In this document: one piece after another, positions 50,941 to 63,819 of the stretch
How the letters are laid out: every line of letters begins with the position of its first letter
Position numbering within the stretch: the first letter of the stretch is position 1
Assembly: GCA_037179515.1 (NCBI GenBank)
Contig: JAXCGZ010004148.1
Span: 1 to 64,000 of the forward strand
DNA: 64,000 nucleotides
Source: Halocaridina rubra
Taxonomy: Eukaryota; Arthropoda; Malacostraca; Decapoda; Atyidae
Reading direction: 5' to 3'
Position numbers and translations under genes: made by a program
Notes under the pieces: generated by a model
Databases searched by the model: none
Seen by the model: the letters and a program-made list of their open reading frames with translations, nothing else
Told to the model about the DNA's origin: nothing

Positions 50941-52090
50941 TGGTGTGTAGTTGGTAGCGCCTTGACTTAGTAATTATAAGTCCTAGGTTCGAGTCCCCGT
51001 CGGGGTAAAAAATGATTCATGTTTTCACATATGTAATGTGCTTAATTGATTATTGTATAGCCAAAATGAGATTGGGAATTGAATTAAATGCGAAAATGAA
51101 GCCACGAGTGAGGTTGGGGAATCTGTAATATGAACATAGTGGCATTCAGTTAGAATTCATTCATTCCTAAGTATAGCACATATAAGCTATAAGGTTGGAT
51201 TCCTTTTAACCTTTGTGGTGTGTAGTTGGTAGCGCCTTGACATAGTAATTATAAGTCCTAGGTTCAAGTCCCAGTCGGGGTAAAAATTGATTCATGTTTT
51301 CACATATGTAATGTGCTTAATTGATTATTGTATAGCCCGAATGAGATTGGGAATTGAATTAAATTCGAAAATGAAGCCACGAGTGAGGTTGGGGTATCTT
51401 TAATATGAACATAGTGGCATTCAGTTAGAATGTGTTCATTCCTAAGTATAGCAGATATAAGCTATAAGGTTGAATTCCTTTTAACCTTCTGTGGTGTGTA
51501 GTTGGTAGCGCCTTGACTTAGTAATTATAAGTCCTAGGTTCGAGTCCAAGTCGGGGTAAAAAAAATGATTCATGTTTTCACATATGCAATGTGCTTAATT
51601 GATTATTGTATAGCCAAAATGAGATTGGGAATTGAATTAAATGCGAAAATGAAGCCACGAGTGAGGTTGGGGAATCTGTAATATGAACATAGTGGCATTC
51701 AGTTAGAATTCATTCATTCCTAAGTATAGCAGATATAAGCTATAAGGTTGGATTCCTTTTAACCTTTGTGGTGTGTAGTTGGTAGCGCCTTGACATAGTA
51801 ATTATAAGTCCTAGGTTCAAGTCCCAGTCGGGGTAAAAATTGATTCATGTTTTCACATATGTAATGTGCTTAATTGATTATTGTATAGCCCGAATGAGAT
51901 TGGGAATTGAATTAAATTCGAAAATGAAGCCACGAGTGAGGTTGGGGTATCTTTAATATGAACATAGTGGCATTCAGTTAGAATGTGTTCATTCCTAAGT
52001 ATAGCAGATATAAGCTATAAGGTTGAATTCCTTTTAACCTTCTGTGGTGTGTAGTTGGTAGCGCCTTGACTTAGTAATTATAAGTCCTAG
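50941..52090 (+). repeat. Local 2-unit duplication (CCAAAATGAG / AATTCGAAAATG pair)
   Basis: Units with TAGCCAAAATG, GAATTCATTC and CCTTTGTGG (a 2-base deletion), each followed by a unit with AAATTCGAAAATG and GTATCTTTAAT, occur twice in succession (about 51060 and 51610). The pair returns once near 59907-60340. Confidence 0.7.
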
Positions 52091-53600
52091 GTTCGAGCCC
52101 CAGTCGGGGTAAAAAATGATTCATGTTTTCACATATGTAATGTGCTTAATTGATTATTGTATAGCCCGAATGAGATTGGGAATTGAATTAAATGCGAAAA
52201 TGAAGCCACGAGTGAGGTTGGGGAATATGTTATATGAACATAGTGGCATTCAGATAGAATGCGTTCATTCCTAAGTATAGCAGATATAAGCTATAAGGTT
52301 GGATTCCTTTTAACCTTCTGTGGTGTGTAGTTGGTAGCGCCTTGACTTAGTAATTATAAGTCCTAGGTTCGAGTCCCAGTCGGGGTAAAAAATGATTCAT
52401 GTTTTCACATATGTAATGTGCTTAATTGATTATTGTATAGCCCGAATGAGATTGGGAATTGAATTAAATGCGAAAATGAAGCCACAAGTGATTTTGGGGT
52501 ATGTGTAATATGAACATAGTGGCATTCAGTTAGAATGCGTTCATTACTAAGTATAGCAGATATAAGCTATAAGGTTGGATTAATTTTAACCTTCTGTGGT
52601 GTGTAGTTGGTAGCGCCTTGACTTAGTAATTATAAGTCCTAGGTTCGAGTCATAGTCGGAGTAAAAAATGATTCATGTTTTCACATATGCAATGTGCTTA
52701 ATTGATTATTGTATAGCACGAATGAGATTGGGAATTGAATTAAATGCGAAAATGAAGCCACGAGTGAGGTTGGGGAATCTGTAATATAAACATAGTGGCA
52801 TTCAGTTAGAATGCGTTCATTCCTAAGTATAGCAGATATAAGCTATAAGGTTGGATTCCTTTTAACCTTTTGTGGTGTTTAGTTGGTAGCGCCTTGACTT
52901 AGTAATTATAAGTCCTAGGTTCGAGTCCCAGTCGGGGTAAAAAATGATTCATGTTTTCACATATGTAATGTGCTTAATTGATTATTGTATAGCCCGAATG
53001 AGATTGGGAATTGAATTAAATGCGAAAATGAAGCCACGAGTGAGGTTGGGGAATATGTAATATGAACATAGTGGCATTCAGATAGAATGCGTTCATTCCT
53101 AAGTATAGCAGATATAAGCTATAAGGTTGGATTCCTTTTAACCTTCTGTGGTGTGTAGTTGGTAGCGCCTTGACTTAGTAATTATAAGTCCTAGGTTCGA
53201 GTCCCAGTCGGGGTAAAAAATGATTCATGTTTTCACATATGTAATGTGCTTAATTGATTATTGTATAGCCCGAATGAGATTGGGAATTGAATTAAATGCG
53301 AAAATGAAGCCACAAGTGATTTTGGGGTATGTGTAATATGAACATAGTTTCATTCAGTTAGAATGCGTTCATTACTAAGTATAGCAGATATAAGCTATAA
53401 GGTTGGATTAATTTTAACCTTCTGTGGTGTGTAGTTGGTAGCGCCTTGACTTAGTAATTATAAGTCCTAGGTTCGAGTCATAGTCGGAGCAAAAAATGAT
53501 TCATGTTTTCACATATGTAATGTGCTTAATTGATTATTGTATAGCACGAATGAGATTGGGAATTGAATTAAATGCGAAAATGAAGCCACGAGTGAGGTTG
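52091..53600 (+). repeat. Segment with T-arm-variant units, copy 1 (offset 8568 bp)
   Basis: TTCGAGCCCC (52092), ACAAGTGATTTTGGGG (52485 and 53313) and CGAGTCATAGTCGGAG (near 52647 and 53475) recur 8568 bp downstream. The CATAGTCGGAG change breaks the T-stem and acceptor-like 3' strand of the tRNA module and the last base of the B box. An internal 3-unit (828 bp) period is visible. Confidence 0.75.
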
Positions 53601-56600
53601 GGGAATCTGTAATATAAACATAGTGGCATTCATTTAGAATGCATTCATTCCTAAGTATAGCAGATATAAGCTATAAGGTTGGATTCCTTTTAACCTTCTG
53701 AGGTGTGTAGTTGGTAGCGCCTTGACTTAGTAATTATAAGTCCTAGGTTCGAGTCCCAGTCGGGGTAAAAAATGATTCATGTTTTCACATATGTAATGTG
53801 CTTAATTGATTCTTGTATAGCCCGAATGAGATTGGGAATTGAATTAAATGCGAAAATGAAGCCATGAGTGAGGTCGGGGTATCTTTAATATGAACATAGT
53901 GGCATTCAGTTAGAATGTGTTCATTCCTAAGTATAGCAGATATAAGCTATAAGGTTGGATTCCTTTTAACCTTCTGTGGTGTATAGTTGGTAGCGCCTTG
54001 ACTTAGTAATTATAAGTCCTAGGTTCGAGCACCAGTCGGGGTAAAAAATGATTCATGTTTTCACATATGTAATGTGCTTAATTGATTATTGTATAGCCCG
54101 AATGAGATTGGGAATTGAATTAAATGCGAAAATGAAGCCATGAGTGAGGTTGGGGAATATATAATATGAACATAGTGGCATTCAGATAGAATGCGTTCAT
54201 TCCTAAGTATAGCAGATAAGAGCTATAAGGTTGGATTCCTTTTAACCTTCTGTGGTGTGTAGTTGGTAGCGCCTTGACTTAGTAATTATAAGTCCTAGGT
54301 TCGAGTCCCAGTGGGGGTAAAAAATGATTCATGTTTTCACATATGTAATGTGCTTAATTGATTATTGTATAGCCCGAGTGAGATTGGGAATTGAATTAAA
54401 TGCGAAAATGAAGCCACAAGTGAGGTTGGGGAATCTGTAATATGAACATAGTGGCATTCAGTTAGAATGCGTTCATTCCTAAGCATAGCAGATATAAGCT
54501 ATAAGGTTGGATTCCTTTTAACCTTCTGTGGTGTGTAGTTGGTAGCTCCTTGACTTAGTAATTATAAGTCCTCGGTTCGATTCCCAGTTGGGGTAAAAAA
54601 AATGATTCATGTTTTTACATATGTAATGTGCTTAATTGATTATTGTATAGCCCGAATGAGATTAGGAATTGAATTAAATGCGAAAATGAAGCCACGAGTG
54701 AGGTTGGGGAATCTGTAATATGAACATAGTGGCATTCAGTTAGAATGCGTTCATTCCTAAGTATAGAAGATATAAGCTATAAGGTTGGATTCCTTTTAAC
54801 CTTCTGTGGTGTGTAGTTGGTAGCGCCTTGACTTAGTAATTATAAGTCCTAGGTTCGAGTCCCAGTCGGGGTAAAAAATGATTCATTTTTTCACATATGT
54901 AATGTGCTTAATTGATTATTGTATAGCCCGAATGAGATTGGGAATTGAATTAAATGCAAAAATGAAGCCACGAGTGAGGTTGGTTAATCTGTAATATGAA
55001 CATAGTGGCATTCAGTTAGAATGCGTTCATTCCTAAGTATAGCAGATATAAGCTATAAGGTTGGATTCCTTTTAACCTTCTGTGGTGTGTAGTTGGTAGC
55101 GCCTTGACTTAGTAATTATAAGTCCTAGGTTCGAGTCCCAGTCGGGGTAAAAAAAAATTATTCATGTTTTCACATATGTAATGTACTTAATTGATAATTG
55201 TATAGCCCAAATGAGATTGGGAATTGAATTAAATGCGAAAATGAAGCCACGAGTGAGGTTGGGGAATCTGTAATATGAACATAGTGGCATTCAGATAGAA
55301 TACGTTCATTCCTAAGTATAGCAGATATAAGCTATAAGGTTGGATTCCTTTTAACCTTCTGTGGTGTGTAGTTGGTAGCGCTTTGACTTAGTAATTATAA
55401 GTCCTTGGATCGAGTCCCAGTCGGGGTAAAAAAAAATTATTCATGCTTTCACATATGTAATGTGCTTAATTGATTATTGTATAGCCCGAATGAGATTGGG
55501 AATTGAATTAAATGCGAAAATGAAGCCACGAGTGAGGTTGCTGAATTTGTAATATGAACATAGTGGCATTCAGTTAGAATGCGTTCATTCCTAAGTATAG
55601 CAGATATAAGCTATAAGGTTGAATTCCTTTTAACCTTCTGTGGTGTTTAGTTGGTAGCGTTTTGACTTAGTAATTATAAGTCCTAGGTTCGGGTCCCAGT
55701 CGGGGTAAAAAATGATTCATGATTTCACATATGTAATGAGCTTTATTGATTATTGTATAGCCCGAATGAGATTGGGAATTGAATTAAATGCGAAAATGAA
55801 GCCACGAGTGAGGTTGGGGAATCTGTAATATGAACATAGTGGCATTCAGTTAGAATGCGTTCATTCCTAAGTATAGCAGATATAAGCTATAAGGTTGGAT
55901 TCCTTTTAACCTTCTGTGGTGTGTAGTTGGTAGCTCCTTGACTTACTAATTATAAGTCCTAGGTTCGATTCCCAGTTGGGGTAAAAAAAATGATTCTTGT
56001 TTTTACATATGTAATGTGCTTAATTGATTATTGTATAGCCCGAATGAGATTAGGTCTTGAATTAAATGCAAAAATGAAGCCACGAGTGAGGTTGGGGAAT
56101 CTGTAATATGAACATAGTGGCATTCAGTTAGAATGCGTTCATTCCTAAGTATAGCAGATATAAGCTATAAGGTTGGATTCCTTTTAACCTTCTGTGGTGT
56201 GTAGTTGGTAGCGCCTTGACTTAGTAATTATAAGTCCTAGGTTCGAGTCAAAGTCGGGGTAAAAAATGATTCATGTTTTCACATATGTAATGTGCTTAAT
56301 TGATTATTGTATAGCCCGAATGAGATTGGGAATTGAATTAAATGCGAAAATGAAGCCACGAGTGAGGTTGGGGAATCTGTAATATGAACATAGTGGCATT
56401 CAGTTAGAATGCGTTCATTCCTAAGTATAGCAGATATAAGCTATAAGGTTGGATTCCTTTTAACCTTCTGTGGTGTGTAGTTGGTATCGCTTTGACTTAG
56501 TAATTATAAGACCTAGGTTCCGGTCCCAGTCGGGGTAAAAAATGATTCATGTTTTCACATATGTAATGTGCTTAATTGATTATTGTATAGCCCGAATGAG

Positions 56601-57300
56601 ATTGGGAATTGAATTAAATGCGAAAATGAAGCCACGAGTGAGGTTGGGGTATCTGTAATATGATCATAGTGGCATTCAGTCAGAATGCGTTCAATCCTAA
56701 GTATAGCAGATAAAAGCTATAAGGTGGGATTCCTTTTAACCTTCTGTTTCGTGTAGTTGGTAGCGCCTTGACTTAGTAATTATAAGTCCTAGGTTCGAGT
56801 CCCAGTCGGGGTAAAAAATGATTCATGTTTTTTTATATGTAATGTGCTTAATTGATTATTGTATAGCCCGAGTGAGATTGGGAATTGAATTAAATGCAAA
56901 AATGAAGCCACGAGTTAGGTTTGGGAATCTGTAATATGAACATAGTGGCATTCAGTTAGAATGCGTTCATTCCTAAGTATAGCAGATATAAGCTATAAGG
57001 TTGGATTCCTTTTAACCTTCTGTGGTGTGTAGTTGGTAGAGCCTTGACTTAGTAATTATAAGTCCTAGGTTCGAGTCCCAGTCGGGGTAAAAAATGATTC
57101 ATGTTTTCACATATGTAATGTGCTTAATTGATTATTGTATAGCCCGAATGAGATTGAGAGTTAAATTAATTGCGAAAATGAAGCCACGAGTGAGGTTGGG
57201 GAATCTGTAATATGAACATAGTGGCATTCAGTTAGAATGCGTTCATTCCTATGTATAGCAGATATAAGCTATAAGGATGGATTCCTTTTAACCTTCTGTG
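53600..57300 (+). repeat. Higher-order segment, copy 2 of the pair offset 6911/6358 bp
   Basis: The partner of 46690-50940. CTGAGGTG is at 53698, CTCGGTTCG at 54571 and the CTTACTAAT unit at 55942. Two units of the partner are missing between about 55800 and 55940. Small private changes (GTTGGTTAATCTG near 54981, GTTGCTGAATTTG near 55538) show that the copies have diverged. Confidence 0.8.
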
Positions 57301-58303
57301 GTGTGTAGTTGGTAGGGCCTTGACTTAGTAATTATAAGTCCTAGGTTCGAGTCCCAGTCGGGGTAAAAAATGATTCATGTTTTCACATATGTAATGTGCT
57401 TAATTGATTATTGTATTGAACGAATGAGATTGGGAATTGAATTAAATGCGAAAATGAAGCCACGAGTGAGATTGGGGAATATGTAATATGAACATAGTGG
57501 CATTCAGATAGAATGCGTTCATTCCTAAGTATAGCAGATATAAGCTATAAGGTTGGATTCCTTTTAACCTTCTGTGGTGTGTAGTTGGTAGCGCCTTGAC
57601 TTAGTAATTATAAGTCCTAGGTTCGAGTCCCCGTCAGGGTAAAAAATGATTCATGTTTTCACATATGTAATGTGCTTAATTGATTATTGTATAGCCCGAG
57701 TGAGATTGGGAATTGAATTAAATGCGAAAATGAAGCCACAAGTGAGGTTGGGGTATCTGTAAGATGAACATAGTGGCATTCAGTTAGAATGCGTTCATTC
57801 CTAAGTATAGCAGATATAAGCTATAAGGTTGGATTCCTTTTAACCTTCTGTGGTGTGTAGTTGGTAGCGCCTTGACTTAGTAATTATAAGTCCTAGGTTC
57901 GAGTCCAAGTCGGGGTAAAAAAAATGATTCATGTTTTCACATATGCAATGTGCTTAATTGATTATTGTATAGCCAAAATGAGATTGGGAATTGAATTAAA
58001 TGCGAAAATGAAACCACGAGTGAGGTTGGGGAATCTGTAATATGAACAGAGTGGCATTCAGTTAGAATTCATTCATTCCTAAGTATAGCAGATATAAGCT
58101 ATAAGGTTGGATTCCTTTTAACCTTCTGTGGTGTGTAGTTGGTAGAGCCTTGACTTAGTAATTATAAGTCCTAGGTTCGAGTCCCAGTCGGGGTAAAAAA
58201 TGATTCATGTTTTCACATATGTAATGTGCTTAATTGATTATTGTATAGCCCGAATGAGATTGGGAATTGAATTAAATGCGAAAATGAAGTCACGAGTGAG
58301 GTT
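56370..58303 (+). repeat. 7-unit higher-order repeat, copy 1 (1934 bp)
   Basis: AAGACCTAGG (56508), CTGTTTCG (56744), the T7 tract (56828), GAGAGTTAAATTAATTG (near 57155), GTAAGATGAAC (near 57760) and GAACAGAGTGG (near 58044) all recur 1934 bp later. Confidence 0.8.
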
Positions 58304-60056
58304 GGGGAATCTGTAATATGAACATAGTGGCATTCAGTTAGAATGCGTTCATTCCTAAGTATAGCAGATATAAGCTATAAGGTTGGATTCCTTTTAACCT
58401 TCTGTGGTGTGTAGTTGGTATCGCTTTGACTTAGTAATTATAAGACCTAGGTTCCGGTCCCAGTCGGGGTAAAAAATGATTCATGTTTTCACATATGTAA
58501 TGTGCTTAATTGATTATTGTATAGCCCGAATGAGATTGGGAATTGAATTAAATGCGAAAATGAAGCCACGAGTGAGGTTGGGGTATCTGTAATATGATCA
58601 TAGTGGCATTCAGTCAGAATGCGTTCAATCCTAAGTATAGCAGATAAAAGCTATAAGGTGGGATTCCTTTTAACTTTCTGTTTCGTGTAGTTGGTAGCGC
58701 CTTGACTTAGTAATTATAAGTCCTAGGTTCGAGTCCCAGTCGGGGTAAAAAATGATTCATGTTTTTTTATATGTAATGTGCTTAATTGATTATTGTATAG
58801 CCCGAGTGAGATTGGGAATTGAATTAAATGCAAAAATGAAGCCACGAGTTAGGTTTGGGAATCTGTAATATGAACATAGTGGCATTCAGTTAGAATGCGT
58901 TCATTCCTAAGTATAGCAGATATAAGCTATAAGGTTGGATTCCTTTTAACCTTCTGTGGTGTGTAGTTGGTAGAGCCTTGACTTAGTAATTATAAGTCCT
59001 AGGTTCGAGTCCCAGTCGGGGTAAAAAATGATTCATGTTTTCACATATGTAATGTGCTTAATTGATTATTGTATAGCCCGAATGAGATTGAGAGTTAAAT
59101 TAATTGCGAAAATGAAGCCACGAGTGAGGTTGGGGAATCTGTAATATGAACATAGTGGCATTCAGTTAGAATGCGTTCATTCCTATGTATAGCAGATATA
59201 AGCTATAAGGATGGATTCCTTTTAACCTTCTGTGGTGTGTAGTTGGTAGGGCCTTGACTTAGTAATTATAAGTCCTAGGTTCGAGTCCCAGTCGGGGTAA
59301 AAAATGATTCATGTTTTCACATATGTAATGTGCTTAATTGATAATTGTATTGCCCGAATGAGATTGGGAATTGAATTAAATGCGAAAATGAAGCCACGAG
59401 TGAGATTGGGGAATATGTAATATGAACATAGTGGCATTCAGATAGAATGCGTTCATTCCTAAGTATAGCAGATATAAGCTATAAGGTTGGATTCCTTTTA
59501 ACCTTCTGTGGTGTGTAGTTGGTAGCGCCTTGACTTAGTAATTATAAGTCCTAGGTTCGAGTCCCCGTCAGGGTAAAAAATGATTCATGTTTTCACATAT
59601 GTAATGTGCTTAATTGATTATTGTATAGCCCGAGTGAGATTGGGAATTGAATTAAATGCGAAAATGAAGCCACAAGTGAGGTTGGGGTATCTGTAAGATG
59701 AACATAGTGGCATTCAGTTAGAATGCGTTCATTCCTAAGTATAGCAGATATAAGCTATAAGGTTGGATTCCTTTTAACCTTCTGTGGTGTGTAGTTGGTA
59801 GCGCCTTGACTTAGTAATTATAAGTCCTAGGTTCGAGTCCAAGTCGGGGTAAAAAAAATGATTCATGTTTTCACATATGCAATGTGCTTAATTGATTATT
59901 GTATAGCCAAAATGAGATTGGGAATTGAATTAAATGCGAAAATGAAACCACGAGTGAGGTTGGGGAATCTGTAATATGAACAGAGTGGCATTCAGTTAGA
60001 ATTCATTCATTCCTAAGTATAGCAGATATAAGCTATAAGGTTGGATTCCTTTTAAC
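58304..60056 (+). repeat. 7-unit higher-order repeat, copy 2
   Basis: Direct tandem copy of the preceding block (AAGACCTAGG 58442, CTGTTTCG 58678, T7 58762). It ends near 60056, where CCTTTGTGG replaces CCTTCTGTGG. It differs at a few bases (ATAATTGTATTGCCCG near 59342 against ATTATTGTATTGAACG near 57408). Confidence 0.75.
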
Positions 60057-62190
60057 CTTTGTGGTGTGTAGTTGGTAGCGCCTTGACATAGTAATTATAA
60101 GTCCTAGGTTCAAGTCCCAGTCGGGGTAAAAATTGATTCATGTTTTCACATATGTAATGTGCTTAATTGATTATTGTATAGCCCGAATGAGATTGGGAAT
60201 TGAATTAAATTCGAAAATGAAGCCACGAGTGAGGTTGGGGTATCTTTAATATGAACATAGTGGCATTCAGTTAGAATGTGTTCATTCCTAAGTATAGCAG
60301 ATATAAGCTATAAGGTTGAATTCCTTTTAACCTTCTGTGGTGTGTAGTTGGTAGCGCCTTGACTTAGTAATTATAAGTCCTAGGTTTGAGTCCCAGTCGG
60401 GGTAAAAAATGATTCATGTTTTCGCATATGTAATGTGCTTAATTGATTATTGTATAGCCCGAATGAGATTGGGAATTGAATTAAATGCGAAAATGAAGCC
60501 ACGAGTGAGGTTGGGGAATCTGTAATATGAACAGAGTGGCATTCAGTTAGAATTCATTCATTCCTAAGTATAGCAGATATAAGCTATAAGGTTGGATTCC
60601 TTTTAACCTTTGTGGTGTGTAGTTGGTAGCGCCTTGACATAGTAATTATAAGTCCTAGGTTCGAGCCCCAGTCGGGGTAAAAAATGATTCATGTTTTCAC
60701 ATATGTAATGTGCTTAATTGATTATTGTATAGCCCGAATGAGATTGGGAATTGAATTAAATGCGAAAATGAAGCCACGAGTGAGGTTGGGGAATATGTAA
60801 TATGAACATAGTGGCATTCAGATAGAATGCGTTCATTCCTAAGTATAGCAGATATAAGCTATAAGGTTGGATTCCTTTTAACCTTCTGTGGTGTGTAGTT
60901 GGTAGCGCCTTGACTTAGTAATTATAAGTCCTAGGTTCGAGTCCCAGTCGGGGTAAAAAATGATTCATGTTTTCACATATGTAATGTGCTTAATTGATTA
61001 TTGTATAGCCCGAATGAGATTGGGAATTGAATTAAATGCGAAAATGAAGCCACAAGTGATTTTGGGGTATGTGTAATATGAACATAGTGGCATTCAGTTA
61101 GAATGCGTTCATTACTAAGTATAGCAGATATAAGCTATAAGGTTGGATTAATTTTAACCTTCTGTGGTGTGTAGTTGGTAGTGCCTTGACTTAGTAATTA
61201 TAAGTCCTAGGTTCGAGTCATAGTCGGAGAAAAAAATGATTCATGTTTTCACATATGCAATGTGCTTAATTGATTATTGTATAGCACGAATGAGATTGGG
61301 AATTGAATTAAATGCGAAAATGAAGCCACGAGTGAGGTTGGGGAATCTGTAATATAAACATAGTGGCATTCAGTTAGAATGCGTTCATTCCTAAGTATAG
61401 CAGATATAAGCTATAAGGTTGGATTCCTTTTAACCTTTTGTGGTGTTTAGTTGGTAGCGCCTTGACTTAGTAATTATAAGTCCTAGGTTCGAGTCCCAGT
61501 CGGGGTAAAAAATGATTCATGTTTTCACATATGTAATGTGCTTAATTGATTATTGTATAGCCCGAATGAGATTGGGAATTGAATTAAATGCGAAAATGAA
61601 GCCACGAGTGAGGTTGGGGAATATGTAATATGAACATAGTGGCATTCAGATAGAATGCGTTCATTCCTAAGTATAGCAGATATAAGCTATAAGGTTGGAT
61701 TCCTTTTAACCTTCTGTGGTGTGTAGTTGGTAGCGCCTTGACTTAGTAATTATAAGTCCTAGGTTCGAGTCCCAGTCGGGGTAAAAAATGATTCATGTTT
61801 TCACATATGTAATGTGCTTAATTGATTATTGTATAGCCCGAATGAGATTGGGAATTGAATTAAATGCGAAAATGAAGCCACAAGTGATTTTGGGGTATGT
61901 GTAATATGAACATAGTGGCATTCAGTTAGAATGCGTTCATTACTAAGTATAGCAGATATAAGCTATAAGGTTGGATTAATTTTAACCTTCTGTGGTGTGT
62001 AGTTGGTAGCGCCTTGACTTAGTAATTATAAGTCCTAGGTTCGAGTCATAGTCGGAGCAAAAAATGATTCATGTTTTCACATATGTAATGTGCTTAATTG
62101 ATTATTGTATAGCACGAATGAGATTGGGAATTGAATTAAATGCGAAAATGAAGCCACGAGTGAGGTTGGGGAATCTGTAATATAAACATA
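60057..62190 (+). repeat. Segment with T-arm-variant units, copy 2 (offset 8568 bp)
   Basis: From TTCGAGCCCC (60660) to CATAGTCGGAGC (near 62047) the order matches 52091-53600 at a constant 8568 bp. Upstream, the GTATCTTTAAT unit (60241) is one unit closer, so one extra GAACAGAG unit was inserted in this copy. Confidence 0.75.
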
Positions 62191-63819
62191 GTGGCATTCA
62201 GTTAGAATGCGTTCATTCCTAAGTATAGCAGATATAAGCTATAAGGTTGGATTCCTTTTAACCTTTTGTGGTGCTTAGTTGGTAGCGCCTTGACTTAGTA
62301 ATTATAAGTCCTAGGTTCGAGTCCCAGTCGGGGTAAAAAATGATTCATGTTTTCACATATGTAATGTGCTTAATTGATTATTGTATAGCACGAATGAGAT
62401 TGGGAATTGAATTAAATGCGAAAATGAAGCCACGAGTGAGGTTGGGGAATCTGTAATATGAACATAGTGGCATTCAGTTAGAATGCGTTCATTCCTAAGT
62501 ATAGCAGATATAAGCTATAAGGTTGAATTCCTTTTAACCTTCTGTGGTGTGTAGTTGGTATCGCTTTGACTTAGTAATTATAAGTCCTAGGTTCCGGTCC
62601 CAGTCGGGGTAAAAAATGATTCATGTTTTCACATATGTAATGTGCTTATTTGATTATTGTATAGCCCGAATGAGATTGGGAATTGAATTAAATGCGAAAA
62701 TGAAGACACGAGTGAGGTTGGGGTATCTGTAATATGATCATAGTGGCATTCAGTCAGAATGCGTTCAATCCTAAGTATAGCAGATAAAAGCTATAAGGTT
62801 GTATTCCTTTTAACCTTCTGTGGTGTGTAGTTGGTAGCGCCTTGACTTAGTAATTATAAGTCCTAGGTTCGAGTCCCAGTCGGGGTAAAAAATGATTCAT
62901 GTTTTCACATATGTAATGTGCTTAATTGATTATTGTATAGCCCGAATGAGATTGGGAATTGAATTAAATGTGAAAATGAAACCACGAGTTAGGTTTGGGA
63001 ATCTGTAATATGAACATAGTGGCATTCAGTTAGAATGCGTTCATTCCTAAGTATAGCAGATATAAGCTATAAGGTTGGATTCCTTTTAACCTTCTGTGGT
63101 GTGTAGTTGGTAGCGCCTTGACTTAGTAATTATAAGTCCTAGGTTCGAGTCCCAGTCGGGGTAAAAAATGATTCATGTTTTCACATATGTAATGTGCTTA
63201 ATTGATTATTGTATAGCCGGAATGAGATTGAGAATTAAATTAAATGCGAAAATGAAGCCACGAGTGAGGTTGGGGAATATGTAATATTAACCTAGTGGCA
63301 TTCAGTTAGAATGCGTTCAATCCTAAGTATAGCAGATATAAGCTATAAGGATGGATTCCTTTTAACCTTCTGTGGTGTGTAGTTGGTAGGGCCTTGACTT
63401 AGTAATTATAAGTCCTAGGTTCGAGTCCCAGTCAGGGTAAAAAATGATTCATGTTTTCACATATGTAATGTGCTTATTTGATTATTGTATAGCCCGAATG
63501 AGATTGGGAATTGAATTAAATGCGAAAATGAAGCCACGAGTGAGGTTGGGGAATATGTAATATGAACATAGTGGCATTCAGATAGAATGCGTTCATTCCT
63601 AAGTATAGCAGATATAATCTATAAGGTTGGATTCCTTTTAACCTTCTGTGGTGTGTAGTTGGTAGCTCCTTGACTTAGTAATTATAAGTCCTCGGTTCGA
63701 TTCCCAGTTGGGGTAAAAAAAATGATTCATGTTTTTACATATGTAATGTGCTTAATTGATTATTGTATAGCCCGAATGAGATTAGGAATTGAATTAAATG
63801 CGAAAATGAAGCCACGAGT
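62191..63819 (+). repeat. Mosaic units near the right edge
   Basis: It contains one more linked pair (GGTTCCGG unit then ATGATCAT unit, near 62442-62990), then TAGGTTTGGG, GAGAATTAAATT, CAGATAG and CTCGGTTCGATTCC units. The order resembles parts of the 24.5-38 kb blocks. No repeat boundary is seen. Confidence 0.65.
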
